DNA of 64,000 nt, from the NCBI RefSeq assembly GCF_015206815.1, contig NZ_JADEXZ010000008.1, positions 1 to 64,000 of the forward strand, given 5' to 3'. Both the position numbers and the translations under genes were made by a program. The notes below the pieces were generated by a model, which was not told the origin of the DNA, made no database searches, and saw only the letters and a list, made by a program, of their open reading frames with translations. Source of the DNA: Fortiea sp. LEGE XX443. GTDB taxonomy: Bacteria > Cyanobacteriota > Cyanobacteriia > Cyanobacteriales > Nostocaceae. Shown here one piece after another: positions 18,194 to 27,245 of this stretch (within the stretch, counting starts at the first letter, position 1; each line of letters begins with the position of its first letter).

Positions 18194-19030
18194 TTACACA
18201 GGCGAAATTTTGACTATTTTACCGCCGCGCTTGTGAATTTCTTGGTATGTAGCGGAGAGGCGATCGTAAGGTACAGTGTAAACCTGTCGGCTACGACGGA
18301 CTGCGGCTTGAGAACCGATTGCACCGGCGATCGCTTCAATAACGAACATCCGACTATCTCCTCTTGCAGCCGAACTAATCAACGTTGGCGCTGCTGAGAC
18401 AAAGCTAGTACCTGCGGAAGTTGGTGGCATAATCCCATTAGCCAAATTCAACGCAACTTTAGTCCGCAAGCGAGAATTTTTACGCCCCATCTGAGCATTA
18501 TCACTGTTACCACAACCGCGATAAAGCTCGAATATGCGGTTAAATCCTACCGTCTTCATTCCGGGAATTGATTGAAATCCCCGATAATAAGGAACGATAG
18601 AATTGCCAAAAGCATTATCGTATTCTGAGCTATAAATGTAAGACTCAATATCGGCATCGTATCCACGAGCAGCATATAAATCTACATGGTAAGCAATTTC
18701 TGATTGATCGTAGGGGGCGCGTCCCAGTAAGTGCTTATAGTTTAATTCGATAAAACGCACTTGGGAGTTTTTATAAAAAAAGCATTCTTTGTAAAATTCA
18801 GATTTTGCTAAAATCTCCACAAATTGCCGCACACTGATTTTGCCATTCCGCAATAAAGCTTCGGCACTAATAAATTTTTGGCTACCATATATTCCTTGAC
18901 GACCAAAAATTTGCTGGTAAGCAGCCCGACATACTTTTTGTAATTCGTCTTCGCTCCAATTTTGGCGTAGCTCAACTTTGATGCCAATTTCATCTCTAAT
19001 TGCTAGCCGTTCTGCGACTGAACTACTCAT
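18194..19030 (-). CDS. pecC: Phycoerythrocyanin-associated rod linker PecC
   Basis: A 278-residue rod linker with a PBS_linker domain ([48 protein letters not shown]) and a C-terminal CpcD-like domain (about 220-278, ending [17 protein letters not shown]). It places the phycoerythrocyanin hexamer at the core-distal end of rods. It is paralogous to CpcC, with which it shares domain order and length. Confidence 0.93.
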   Translation of the reverse strand: MSSSVAERLAIRDEIGIKVELRQNWSEDELQKVCRAAYQQIFGRQGIYGSQKFISAEALLRNGKISVRQFVEILAKSEFYKECFFYKNSQVRFIELNYKHLLGRAPYDQSEIAYHVDLYAARGYDADIESYIYSSEYDNAFGNSIVPYYRGFQSIPGMKTVGFNRIFELYRGCGNSDNAQMGRKNSRLRTKVALNLANGIMPPTSAGTSFVSAAPTLISSAARGDSRMFVIEAIAGAIGSQAAVRRSRQVYTVPYDRLSATYQEIHKRGGKIVKISPV

Positions 19031-19301
19031 TTTAACAATCGCTCCTTTTTGAATTTTTATTCACATAAATTTGGGTCTTCGGCAGTAGAAAAATGCTGCA
19101 ATTAACGTAGATAAACAGGTGATCCAATTCTCTAAAATTCGGCAACAAGTTTAGAGCCATAACTTTAGATGCTGTCGAAATTCCGTAATTATGTTAGCGC
19201 AGCGTTAGCGAGTCCGCGAGCGTCATTACGAATTACGAATTGGTATTACTGCTCTACTTAATTGAGCAATTATCTATTTCCAAAGACCCACGGGTTTTGT
19301 A
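19031..19301. repeat. pecA-pecC spacer with dispersed repeat
   Basis: The spacer holds a dispersed repeat (about 19184-19243: GTTAGCGCAGCGTTAGCGAG, then ATTACGAATTACGAATT) that recurs at 54142-54228. Just after pecA on the minus strand is a weak hairpin (GAGCAAT/ATTGCTC arms near 19248 and 19264), which could reduce read-through into pecC. Confidence 0.55.
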
Positions 19302-19790
19302 TTAGCTTAATGCGTTAATCGCATAGTTTAGATAAATGTTCGCTTCACCAGCGACATCACCATTTAAACCATGATTATCGCGGACAAATTCGAGAGCAGC
19401 TACATACCAGCTAGGAGATAAACCCAGAGCGCTGTTGAGTTCGCTTAAGCCAGCAACTACATATTCATCTAAAGGGCCAGTACCACCAACAACGCAGCAG
19501 TAGCTGATAGTGCGGAGGTAGTGGTCAATATCCCGTACACACTTGGATTTACCTTCAGGAGTAGAGGCGTATTGAGGCCCACTCATTTGAGTAGTGTAGG
19601 GGAATTTTTGATAAACATGATTTGCAGCTGCTTCTGACCATTTTTTGCCATTATTTGTAAATGCTTTAGCAGCTTCTAAACCTGCACGAGCGCGGTTGAA
19701 ACGACCAAACACTGCTTGCATTTCAGTATTGCTAAGGTAAGAACCGCGCAGATCAGCAGCAGCGATCGCTTCAGTTAAAGGTGTTTTCAT
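19302..19790 (-). CDS. pecA: Phycoerythrocyanin alpha subunit
   Basis: A 162-residue biliprotein with its bilin site at [14 protein letters not shown] (Cys-84). It differs from CpcA in [20 protein letters not shown] and other positions that mark PecA. Its chromophore is phycoviolobilin, made and attached by PecE/PecF, giving absorption at shorter wavelength than phycocyanin. It lies 76 bp after pecB. Confidence 0.95.
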   Translation of the reverse strand: MKTPLTEAIAAADLRGSYLSNTEMQAVFGRFNRARAGLEAAKAFTNNGKKWSEAAANHVYQKFPYTTQMSGPQYASTPEGKSKCVRDIDHYLRTISYCCVVGGTGPLDEYVVAGLSELNSALGLSPSWYVAALEFVRDNHGLNGDVAGEANIYLNYAINALS

Positions 19791-19866
19791 AATTCTCCTA
19801 ATCTCCTCGATTTTCGACTAATTCCTAACAGTTTGCTTGCGAAAAAATTTAGGCAAACAAGCTATA

Positions 19867-20385
19867 TTAAACAACTGCACCAGCAGCACGATCAAAATAG
19901 CTGGCTACTTCACCAATTAGTTGGCTACAATCACCTCTAGTAATCCCATTTGGATCATTAGCAATGGAGATTGCTGCATCTTTCATTTTTTGAACGCCAG
20001 AAGCTACAGCATCACCAGGAGTGCCAAGTGCTTGATAGGTTTCACGCAAACCATTCAAGCAGCGATCGTCCATTACACTAGCGTCACCTGCTAATACAGA
20101 ATAGGTGACATAACGCAGGATAAATCCTAAGTCACGGATACAAGCAGCTTGATTGCGGTTATGGAAACAAGCACCGCCAGCATTAAAAATTTGGGGACGT
20201 TCAGCAACTAAGGCACGATAAGCATTAGCTACAATCGAGGAAGCATTACCATTGAGTCTGTTAACTATATCTAACCGCTTATTGCTATCAGCAACCATTG
20301 CTGATAATGCGTTGATTTCGTCACCACTTAGATATGAACCTTTTCTATCGGCTTGTTCAACTACTTTGGAAAAAGCGTCGAGCAT
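19867..20385 (-). CDS. pecB: Phycoerythrocyanin beta subunit
   Basis: A 172-residue biliprotein with bilin cysteines at Cys-82 ([10 protein letters not shown]) and Cys-153 ([10 protein letters not shown]). It differs from CpcB around the first chromophore: [13 protein letters not shown] instead of [13 protein letters not shown], so the methylated Asn position is Ala here. I recall this divergent segment as typical of PecB. First gene of the pec-cpc cluster. Confidence 0.95.
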   Translation of the reverse strand: MLDAFSKVVEQADRKGSYLSGDEINALSAMVADSNKRLDIVNRLNGNASSIVANAYRALVAERPQIFNAGGACFHNRNQAACIRDLGFILRYVTYSVLAGDASVMDDRCLNGLRETYQALGTPGDAVASGVQKMKDAAISIANDPNGITRGDCSQLIGEVASYFDRAAGAVV

Positions 20386-21159
20386 TTTTTATTTCTCCTA
20401 AAGGTCATTGCAGCTTTGTATGAGGCTTATCGCAATTAATTTAGCAAGCAAAAATTTTTAGCAGGACATAGCAGCTATTTCAAAATAAAATTTGAAATAA
20501 CAACAGATGCACCGCAATTAACTATTACAAAAACAGCTAATTTTGCTTGTTTTTTTAATTGCTTTTAAAACCTTGTTCGTATTTTATATATTGCTTGAGT
20601 TCGTTTATTATTAAGTTTAGTAAAATAGTGTTACTCCATACAGATTTTCAACTAAGACCTTGTTGAGCAAAGCTTTGGCTGGTATTTGTTAAATGATTGC
20701 TTTACAATTAAACTTTTTTCGTTATATTACTTTATAAATTCTCTCAGTTTTTTATTTACCAGTAACAAATAAAACTTATATATGATGTCCTACACAGAAT
20801 ATGACTAGTATATTTAGTACAAGACAGCAGAAATCAAGCTTTTATTTCAAACTTTTAGTCTGAAATAAAAGCCTTTTGAATTGTGATTTTTAACTTGTGA
20901 CTTCCGTGTAGCGTTAATAGTGTGTTAAAAATTTTGTTAGAAAAATCTGTACCTTATGTTACTAAGTTTGATTTTTATTAGCAAAATAAAAATGATTTTT
21001 ACATTGAATTCAGTTGTATTATTAATTTGCTTATAACTTTTTGTTTACAAGCATCTCATCCAACATTACAGTTACTTACTGCCATTTTTGTGAAAAATCG
21101 ATGTGTAAGGTTTTGTAAAGAAAAGTAAAGGAAAATCTGAAAATCTTTAGATTTGATTT
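20386..21159. promoter_or_regulatory. Region upstream of pecB, probable pec promoter
   Basis: This 774-bp, very AT-rich stretch lies between the convergent-side end of the pseudouridine synthase gene and pecB, all on the minus strand. No gene is supported. The pec promoter should lie here. No NtcA-type GTA-N8-TAC site was found; GTATATTTAGTAC near 20816 has only seven central bases. Confidence 0.45.
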
Positions 21160-22098
21160 TTAAGAAGAGATTGCCACTCTGCGGCGGAGTACCTCTAACA
21201 AAGTTGTAAATGTTGGCGGAGGTGGTGCTGTCACCTCAATCAAATCTCCAGATATGGGATGCAGCAACTTTAGTCGCCAAGCGTGTAGTGCTTGACCAGG
21301 TAAATTTACCCCCACCGAACGACCAGAACTATAAAGAGGGTCACCAACAATGGGATGGCCGATTTTGGCACTGTGAACACGAATTTGATGGGTACGTCCT
21401 GTTTCTAATTGAAAGTGGATTAATGTGTAGTTACCCAAGCGTTCTAATATTTGCCAATGAGTAATAGCTGCGCGTCCACCCTGTTCTATAGGAATCACAG
21501 CCATTTTCTTGCGGTCTTGGGGATGGCGACCAATGGGGAAATCTATCGTACCACTTTCAGTTTTTGGCGCACCGTAAACTACACCTAAATATTCTCGGCG
21601 TGCGGTTTTTGCTTGGAGTTGTGCTTGTAGGTGTTGATAGGCGATATCAGTTTTGACAATAGCGATCGCTCCTGTTGTATCCTTATCCAATCGATGTACA
21701 ATTCCTGGACGCTGAACCCCGCCAATACCAGGAAGGTTGGGACAATGCGCCAACAAAGCATTTACCAAAGTACCATCAGGATGTCCGGGTGCGGGATGGA
21801 CAACTAAACCTGCGGGTTTGTTGAGAATAAGTAGCTGGTCGTCTTCATAGAGAATATCTAAGGGAATATTTTGGGCTTGTAGTTCTAGAGGTTGTGCTTC
21901 TGGTATTTTTAGGGTGATGCGATCGCCTATCTTCACATTCACTTTTTTGGATGTGCAGACTTCACCATTAATTTGCACATTACCTTGTTCGATTAACTGC
22001 TGAATGCGAGAACGAGAGATATCTGTTAATTCTTCTGCTAGATAACGGTCAAGGCGATCGCTATTTTCTGAAATTTGTAAATTAATCTCTGTCTGCAT
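21160..22098 (-). CDS. RluA/RluD-family 23S rRNA pseudouridine synthase
   Basis: About 312 residues. An N-terminal S4 RNA-binding domain (RLDRYLAEELTDISRSRIQQ) is followed by the synthase domain with the catalytic-Asp motif GIVHRLDKDTTGAI, then GRTHQIRVH. S4 plus this catalytic domain is the RluD arrangement, which modifies helix 69 of 23S rRNA. I start at Met (22098, MQTEINLQISE). An in-frame ATG 16 codons earlier lies inside the terminal repeat of a mobile element (22142-22300) and reads through low-complexity sequence, so it is unlikely to be the start. Confidence 0.88.
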   Translation of the reverse strand: MQTEINLQISENSDRLDRYLAEELTDISRSRIQQLIEQGNVQINGEVCTSKKVNVKIGDRITLKIPEAQPLELQAQNIPLDILYEDDQLLILNKPAGLVVHPAPGHPDGTLVNALLAHCPNLPGIGGVQRPGIVHRLDKDTTGAIAIVKTDIAYQHLQAQLQAKTARREYLGVVYGAPKTESGTIDFPIGRHPQDRKKMAVIPIEQGGRAAITHWQILERLGNYTLIHFQLETGRTHQIRVHSAKIGHPIVGDPLYSSGRSVGVNLPGQALHAWRLKLLHPISGDLIEVTAPPPPTFTTLLEVLRRRVAISS

Positions 22099-22141
22099 CG
22101 AGAATGGGGAATTGGGAGTAGGGAATCTAAATAATAAAATT

Positions 22142-22300
22142 GGCATTGCTGATGTAGGATATGAATCCTACTGTGTCATGCTGAGTGTAGCAACGCGAAA
22201 CGTAGGCGAAGCCTTCTCGCAGGGGGTAGCATCTACCCAGATTCTTCACTCCACTTCGTTCCGTTCAGAATGACAATTCATATTGTTATTCAGCAACGCC
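22142..22300. mobile_element. MITE family 3 (159 bp, 8-bp duplication)
   Basis: The element starts GGCATTGCTGATG and ends TTATTCAGCAACGCC, giving inverted ends GGC(A/G)TTGCTGA. It is flanked by perfect direct repeats ATAAAATT at 22134-22141 and 22301-22308. It encodes no protein. It lies between the pseudouridine synthase start and the upstream Uma2 gene. Confidence 0.75.
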
Positions 22301-22315
22301 ATAAAATTTCACACT

Positions 22316-23011
22316 TCACACTTCATCAGGGTTAATCCCCTTATCGCGGAGTAAAGCACGGAGTGATTCTAGTTGAGTTTCTGCTTGTTCAGCGCGTTGA
22401 CGTTCTTGTTCGGCGCGTTGACGTTCTTGTTCGCGTTGTTGCGCTAATTCTAGATAAGTGAGAAACTTTTGTCCGTCGGGACGATAAATCTTCAGTTCCC
22501 CATTTGATAATTCAAAGCGGATACCCAGACGAGGACTTACCCAGTTGATCATTTGCGGGATTTCGGCTAATTCATCCTCGGAACGCAACCAACCGCTTAA
22601 TTCAGTTGTCTCTGGATCATATATGTAGTATTCTTCCACCCCATAGCGATCGTAGAATTTGTATTTGGCAATCATCTCTCTAGCTGTATTGCTAGGTGAC
22701 AGAATTTCAAATACTACTTGTGGCGAAATGTTACCTTCTTGCCATTGGAGATATGAACCGCGATCGCCTTTTGGTCTACCAAAGACTACCATCACATCAG
22801 GGGCTCTTCGAGTCACGTTATCCTTTTCAACAGGATACCAAAATAGATCACCCGCAACAAAAACATCTGGTTCATCAGCAAATAATAGATCCAGGTTCTT
22901 TTTAATCAGTACAATCAATTCAAACTGTCTCGTATTTTCCGCCATTGGCTGTCCATCAGTTTCCGGGTAGATGATGTCTTTTTTGGTAGAAGAAGGTAGC
23001 TGGGTAAGCAT
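22316..23011 (-). CDS. Uma2-family (DUF820) nuclease-fold protein
   Basis: A 231-residue protein. The PD-(D/E)XK-like core (about 25-180) shows PDVMVVFGRP, then VFEILSPSNTAREMIAKYKFYDRYGVEEYYIYDP, the Uma2 signature. The last 40 residues are a charged coiled coil built from repeated QERQRAEQ units. Uma2 proteins are abundant in cyanobacteria and their role is unresolved; the fold predicts nuclease activity. Three relatives lie in this window. Confidence 0.85.
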   Translation of the reverse strand: MLTQLPSSTKKDIIYPETDGQPMAENTRQFELIVLIKKNLDLLFADEPDVFVAGDLFWYPVEKDNVTRRAPDVMVVFGRPKGDRGSYLQWQEGNISPQVVFEILSPSNTAREMIAKYKFYDRYGVEEYYIYDPETTELSGWLRSEDELAEIPQMINWVSPRLGIRFELSNGELKIYRPDGQKFLTYLELAQQREQERQRAEQERQRAEQAETQLESLRALLRDKGINPDEV

Positions 23012-23912
23012 AAGCGTAAGCCCAAATTACACAAGTTGCATAGTTAATTTTAACTTAGTATTTCAATACTCATAATTTTTCATCTTTTGCTGGGTACATT
23101 CTGAGTTATCCTCAGCATATTTCTTAGTAAATACAAATTTCTATTTTTTAAATGTGCTGGTTTTTCAACCAGCAATTCACAAAAGTGACTAATTACTGGA
23201 TTTTTTGATGTTGTCCGGATAATTTATTTAATTTCCGGTAACTCAAATCTTTAAAGAAGAATTACATTCACGTCAACACAGTTTGTTTATCATAAAGTTA
23301 TTCTATTTTTCTCTGGCGAATAAAATTCGATGCAATCTCACTTTCAGTCATACAAAGACTGCTATCTACCATTTAGCTGAACAAAGAGTAATTTTAAAAC
23401 TTTATACTGAGGCAAAAGTGTATACTGAGTTCTTGTATATACGTTTTATCTTAATAGAGTTCCTTGTTCAAAAGCCTCTCTAATCCAGACTTTGCGGACT
23501 AAATAACTATAAATATATACTAAATAATACGGAGGGCGACAATATTTTTGCTACTGATGGGTTGGAGCCAATACTTCTAAATACAAAATTTGAGTTACTG
23601 TTAAATTGGCCAGATTATTGCAATATGCAAAAGTCAATTTGACTTTTAAATACTATTGACTGGCAACCAATTGGCTATTTTGCTATCTGGCAATAGCCCA
23701 GTTTACTAACCCGCAGTTAAATGTAGTTAGGTTGACAACAGTTTAGCAGAGATTGACTACTTTAGAGTTAGGGGTGAAGAATCTCTATACTAATTTAAAT
23801 GTGAAAGCTATATTTAGCTGAACAGTATCTCTAAAATATTTTGCCGTGAATACCTACCAGGTAATTCGCCACTTTTGCTTGTCGATATGTATTTATTTTT
23901 AAAGATATTCCC
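23012..23912. other. 901-bp AT-rich intergenic region
   Basis: The region lies between divergently transcribed genes. A 66-codon plus frame at 23283-23483 has no recognisable feature. A TCCGGA at 23214-23219 resembles the -35-like element of heterocyst-specific promoters but has no well-placed -10 and lies about 700 bp from the next gene. An unseen small RNA is possible. Confidence 0.35.
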
Positions 23913-25037
23913 ATGACAACACTTCCTATTAGTAGATATAGATTCTTCCAGAAAATTCAGCCCTTATCTCTGTTGAAAAAAATTACCAGTAAATCGGTGA
24001 CTGGCTGTCTACAAGTATTTAGCACATCAGGTGCTTGGTCAATATACATAGATGAAGGTAAGCTAATTTATGCTTGCTACTCAGAAAAGATGTTCGAGCC
24101 GCTTTATAGAAACTTGCAACGCTTGAGCGAGGAAATCTCTACTCTCCCTAATGGTATTGATGATCAATTAAAGGCGATATTTGAAAATAGTGTTGGTAGT
24201 CAAGCCATCCCAAATCCAGATTATTTAGCAATTTGCTGGTTAGTTAATCAAAAATATATTAGTCCAACGGAAGCAGCCATACTTATAGAACAATTGGCAC
24301 TAGAAGTTTTAGAGACATTTTTGAATTTAGAAGAGGGGAGTTATGAATTTATCCCAGAAAGTTTTTTGGATGATATGCCAAAATTCTGCCATCTCAATCT
24401 CCGCTTGCTAGTCGAAAGATGTCAAAAGCGTGGAAGAGAAGGGGTTTATCAAGACATGTCGCCATATACCGAAAGTAGCACTTCTCCAGTTAATCATCAA
24501 AGGTTGCGATCGTCGAAGATGTCAGCGCAGCCATCCTCATTTACATACCCACCTCGGCCACAAAGCCAACCCAAACCTGAGCCACAATTACCCAAAATCA
24601 ACCGCTTTGCGTCACAGCCTATTAGCTCTCATCATAGTTATCAACCAATTTCTTCCGCTTCCACAGAGAAGAAAGTTTATACAATATTTTGTATTGATAA
24701 CAGCCCAGCTATATTAAATGTGATTAAGAATGCTTTAGATGAGCAAATATTTTCTGTAATTGGAGTTACAGATTCTTTAAAAGCTTTAATAGAAATTCTT
24801 CGTACTAAACCAGACATTATCTTATTAAATGTAGATATGCCTGATTTAGATGGATATGAGCTTTGTACTTTATTACGTAAACACGCATATTTTAAAAATA
24901 CACCCATAATTATGGTGACTGAAAAAGTTAGCCTAATTGATAGAGCTAGAGCTAAAATAGTCAGGGCTTCCGGCTATTTAAATAAATCTTTTACCCAAGG
25001 AGATTTAATGAAAATTATCTTTCAACATATTATGTAA
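23913..25037 (+). CDS. PatA-like regulator: PATAN domain plus degenerate receiver
   Basis: A 374-residue protein with an N-terminal PATAN (DUF4388-type) domain (about 1-170; GCLQVFSTSGAWSIYIDEGKLIYA), a Ser/Pro/Gln-rich linker (about 185-250) and a C-terminal receiver domain (about 255-374). This is the architecture of PatA, which shapes heterocyst pattern, and of PixG-type motility regulators. The acidic pocket keeps Asp-262, but the phosphoacceptor position in IILLNVDMPDLDG is Asn-306, so normal phosphorylation is doubtful. It stands alone with no CheY/CheA-like partner beside it, so a target pathway cannot be assigned. Confidence 0.8.
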   Translation: MTTLPISRYRFFQKIQPLSLLKKITSKSVTGCLQVFSTSGAWSIYIDEGKLIYACYSEKMFEPLYRNLQRLSEEISTLPNGIDDQLKAIFENSVGSQAIPNPDYLAICWLVNQKYISPTEAAILIEQLALEVLETFLNLEEGSYEFIPESFLDDMPKFCHLNLRLLVERCQKRGREGVYQDMSPYTESSTSPVNHQRLRSSKMSAQPSSFTYPPRPQSQPKPEPQLPKINRFASQPISSHHSYQPISSASTEKKVYTIFCIDNSPAILNVIKNALDEQIFSVIGVTDSLKALIEILRTKPDIILLNVDMPDLDGYELCTLLRKHAYFKNTPIIMVTEKVSLIDRARAKIVRASGYLNKSFTQGDLMKIIFQHIM

Positions 25038-25208
25038 TTTAAGTCTTAGTTACACTAAATAAACTAAAGTTTTGAAACGTCTGGCTCTTATTTGTATTCG
25101 TCGGACGGAGATGGAATTTGAGAGGAATCAGAAGCAGGCATAAAAGTGGATGATAAACTCTAATTGCGTACAGTTTAACAAAGTTATTAGACCTTGACGA
25201 TTTAGAAA

Positions 25209-25427
25209 TTAAGCAATTTGAAGTGTATTAGGTTCAGGGATAGTCTCACCTTCTGCTTGCCAAGCCTCTAAATACATTTCAATTACCTCTTCGCCATGAT
25301 GAATTGCTTCTTCACGAGTTTTGCCATGAGTGCAAGGCATAATAACACGATCTGCAAATTCTGGAATCGTAACCAAGAAAAGCTGATCTTCATCAGACCA
25401 TTGAACAATCATACTGTATCGATTCAT
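25209..25427 (-). CDS. hicB: HicB-family antitoxin
   Basis: A 72-residue protein with the partial RNase-H-like HicB fold: YSMIVQWSDEDQLFLVTIPEF, then the GKTREEAIHHGEEVIEMYLEA helix. HicB proteins bind and silence the HicA mRNA interferase and often repress the operon. It overlaps the 3' end of hicA by 4 bp, so toxin precedes antitoxin as in standard hicAB operons. No separate DNA-binding domain is visible. Confidence 0.85.
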   Translation of the reverse strand: MNRYSMIVQWSDEDQLFLVTIPEFADRVIMPCTHGKTREEAIHHGEEVIEMYLEAWQAEGETIPEPNTLQIA

Positions 25428-25648
25428 GAATTTTTATCCTCTCTTAACTCTTCTAGTTCAGTTAATAACTTTGCTAACTGCTTTTCTAGGTAAATTGGCA
25501 CATCATCTCCATCTTGTCCTGGAATTGTCAGTGTTTTTCTGAGCAAAGGATGTCGCCATCGCTCATGGCTACCTTTACCGCGCTTTGGTAAATAAATAAA
25601 TCCTTTACGCGCAATCTGAGCTTTTAACTCTCTAATTTTTCTGGGCAT
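25424..25648 (-). CDS. hicA: HicA-family mRNA interferase toxin
   Basis: A 74-residue double-stranded-RNA-binding-like fold with the catalytic His in GKGSHERWRHP and the LTIPGQ-type strand. HicA cleaves mRNA unless bound by HicB. It is somewhat long at the C-terminus (EELREDKNS). A 32-codon remnant of another gene ends 22 bp upstream. Confidence 0.85.
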   Translation of the reverse strand: MPRKIRELKAQIARKGFIYLPKRGKGSHERWRHPLLRKTLTIPGQDGDDVPIYLEKQLAKLLTELEELREDKNS

Positions 25649-25669
25649 CGATTTTGTCTACTTATTACC

Positions 25670-25765
25670 CTATTTTCTCACGCTGGCAAATGCTTTTTCC
25701 ACTAATTGTTGATTTTCTGCCCATTGTTTTAACCCTTCAATAAGCACATGAAAACACTCAACATT
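25670..25765 (-). pseudogene. Unidentified gene remnant upstream of hicA
   Basis: On the minus strand a coding-like stretch reads NVECFHVLIEGLKQWAENQQ and continues to VRK and a stop at 25670. There is no start codon in frame before an upstream stop. It looks like the C-terminal tail of a lost gene. I do not recognise the family. Confidence 0.35.
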
Positions 25766-25891
25766 GACGCGCCACTACGTATCTTTTCAAAAATCGGTAA
25801 TTCTATATAGGAATCCTACTTGAATCTTGCTAAGTATACTGAGAAATAAACTTTTATAGAGTGAACTTAGATACCAAGTACTCAAGAGTTT

Positions 25892-26569
25892 TTATTTGCT
25901 ATATATTTCAGGAAATTTTTCTTGAAGTTTAGCAAGTTTTGGCAAATCATGAACTACAACATAGCGACTGTTTGGATTACGCACAATATAGTTCTGATGG
26001 TATTCTTCAGCTTGATAAAAACCTTTTAAGGGATTGAGTTCGGTAACAATTTGATTGTCGAAGATTTGCTTTTGATTGAGTTGAGCAATATATTCTTGTG
26101 CTTCTTGTTTCTGCTGTGTGTTAGTAAAAAATATGACTGAACGATATTGCTTGCCTGAGTCTGGCCCCTGGCGATTCAATTGTGTTGGATCATGAGCGAC
26201 TAAAAAGTATATTTTCAGCAATTGACTGTATGATATTTGTGATGGATCATAGGTGATTTTTACTGATTCAGCGTGATCAGTGAATCCAGAACTGACAAGT
26301 GTGTAGTCTGCATTTGTTGCATTACCGCCAGAATAGCCGGAAACAACATCAGATACACCTTTGAGATGCTCAAAAACTGCTTCCATTCCCCAAAAACAAC
26401 CTCCACCAAAAACGGCTATTTGTTTACCCTGGGGTGTAGCAGTTGAGATATCAGCGGCAGGAGTGGGAAATATCACACGAGATGCGCCATACAAGAGTAT
26501 CAAAGTCAACGAAATTATGGATAAGTTGCGTACTAGATTGCGAGAGAGAGTAAAGTTGTTATTAGACAT
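25892..26569 (-). CDS. msrA: Peptide methionine-S-sulfoxide reductase MsrA, exported form
   Basis: A 225-residue MsrA with the catalytic GCFWG motif (Cys-58) and the downstream HNYIVRNPNSRYV region. It reduces methionine-S-sulfoxide in proteins. The first 35 residues contain a hydrophobic helix (NLSIISLTLILLYGAS), so this copy is probably anchored in or secreted across the membrane, where it would repair envelope proteins. It is followed downstream by hicAB and preceded by an acetyltransferase gene 49 bp away. Confidence 0.92.
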   Translation of the reverse strand: MSNNNFTLSRNLVRNLSIISLTLILLYGASRVIFPTPAADISTATPQGKQIAVFGGGCFWGMEAVFEHLKGVSDVVSGYSGGNATNADYTLVSSGFTDHAESVKITYDPSQISYSQLLKIYFLVAHDPTQLNRQGPDSGKQYRSVIFFTNTQQKQEAQEYIAQLNQKQIFDNQIVTELNPLKGFYQAEEYHQNYIVRNPNSRYVVVHDLPKLAKLQEKFPEIYSK

Positions 26570-26618
26570 AGATTCGTGAACTCCTTTGAGGAAATAATTT
26601 ATTTATAGTCGGAATTAT

Positions 26619-27086
26619 TCATTGCAAATTGGTTTTATTCAACCATTTTGTCATCAGATAGCGATTATGATCTTTAAATCCAACTCGGCGATAGAAACCT
26701 TGAGCAGATGTATTTTCTCGTTCAACTTCTAGATGTAATGCCTGAACATTTAGAAAAATGCAAACCTCCTCTAGAAATTTGATTATTTGCTTGCCTATAC
26801 CCTGACCGTGGTAAGCAGGTTCAATGTAGAGTTCATCAATAAAAGCATCACGTCCTCCATATTCCAAACTATAGCCAAATGTGAGAATAACATAACCAAT
26901 TGTTTGATTATGGTCTTGAATTAACCAGACTCGACCCATTGACTCATCACTCAGTAGTTGACTCAGCGCACTACGAAGAACGACAGCATTAAAGGAAACA
27001 CAACCGTCTAATTCATAAAAGTTTTGAATTAAAATTAAAAGTGTTTCAACATCATTATTTTCTCCAGGTTTGAAATTAATATTCAT
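26619..27086 (-). CDS. GNAT-family N-acetyltransferase
   Basis: A 155-residue GNAT protein. The acetyl-CoA loop is seen as YHGQGIGKQIIKFLEE (about 96-111), preceded by the beta-4 strand AFIDELYIEP and followed by LHLEVERENTSAQGFYRRVGF. The substrate is unknown. It may share a transcript with msrA, 49 bp downstream. Confidence 0.88.
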   Translation of the reverse strand: MNINFKPGENNDVETLLILIQNFYELDGCVSFNAVVLRSALSQLLSDESMGRVWLIQDHNQTIGYVILTFGYSLEYGGRDAFIDELYIEPAYHGQGIGKQIIKFLEEVCIFLNVQALHLEVERENTSAQGFYRRVGFKDHNRYLMTKWLNKTNLQ

Positions 27087-27245
27087 AGTTCATTTATTTT
27101 AAGAATTAGTGATATCTCAACATTGATTTTTTCTACTAGATTTAGCTGGGGGTTTATTAAGATAAATTACCCAGTTTTTATTTGTTTGTAAATTGATTTG
27201 AAGAACCTCCAGAAAAATCCCTTATTTAAAAGTTTATTTTTAGAA

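Noticed and set aside
20814-20830. GTATATTTAGTAC as an NtcA site upstream of pecB
   Set aside because: Only seven central bases instead of eight.
23214-23219. TCCGGA resembling a heterocyst-type promoter element
   Set aside because: No suitably spaced -10 and about 700 bp from the nearest gene; likely chance.
23283-23483. 66-codon frame upstream of the PatA-like gene
   Set aside because: AT-driven open frame without a start signal or recognisable sequence.
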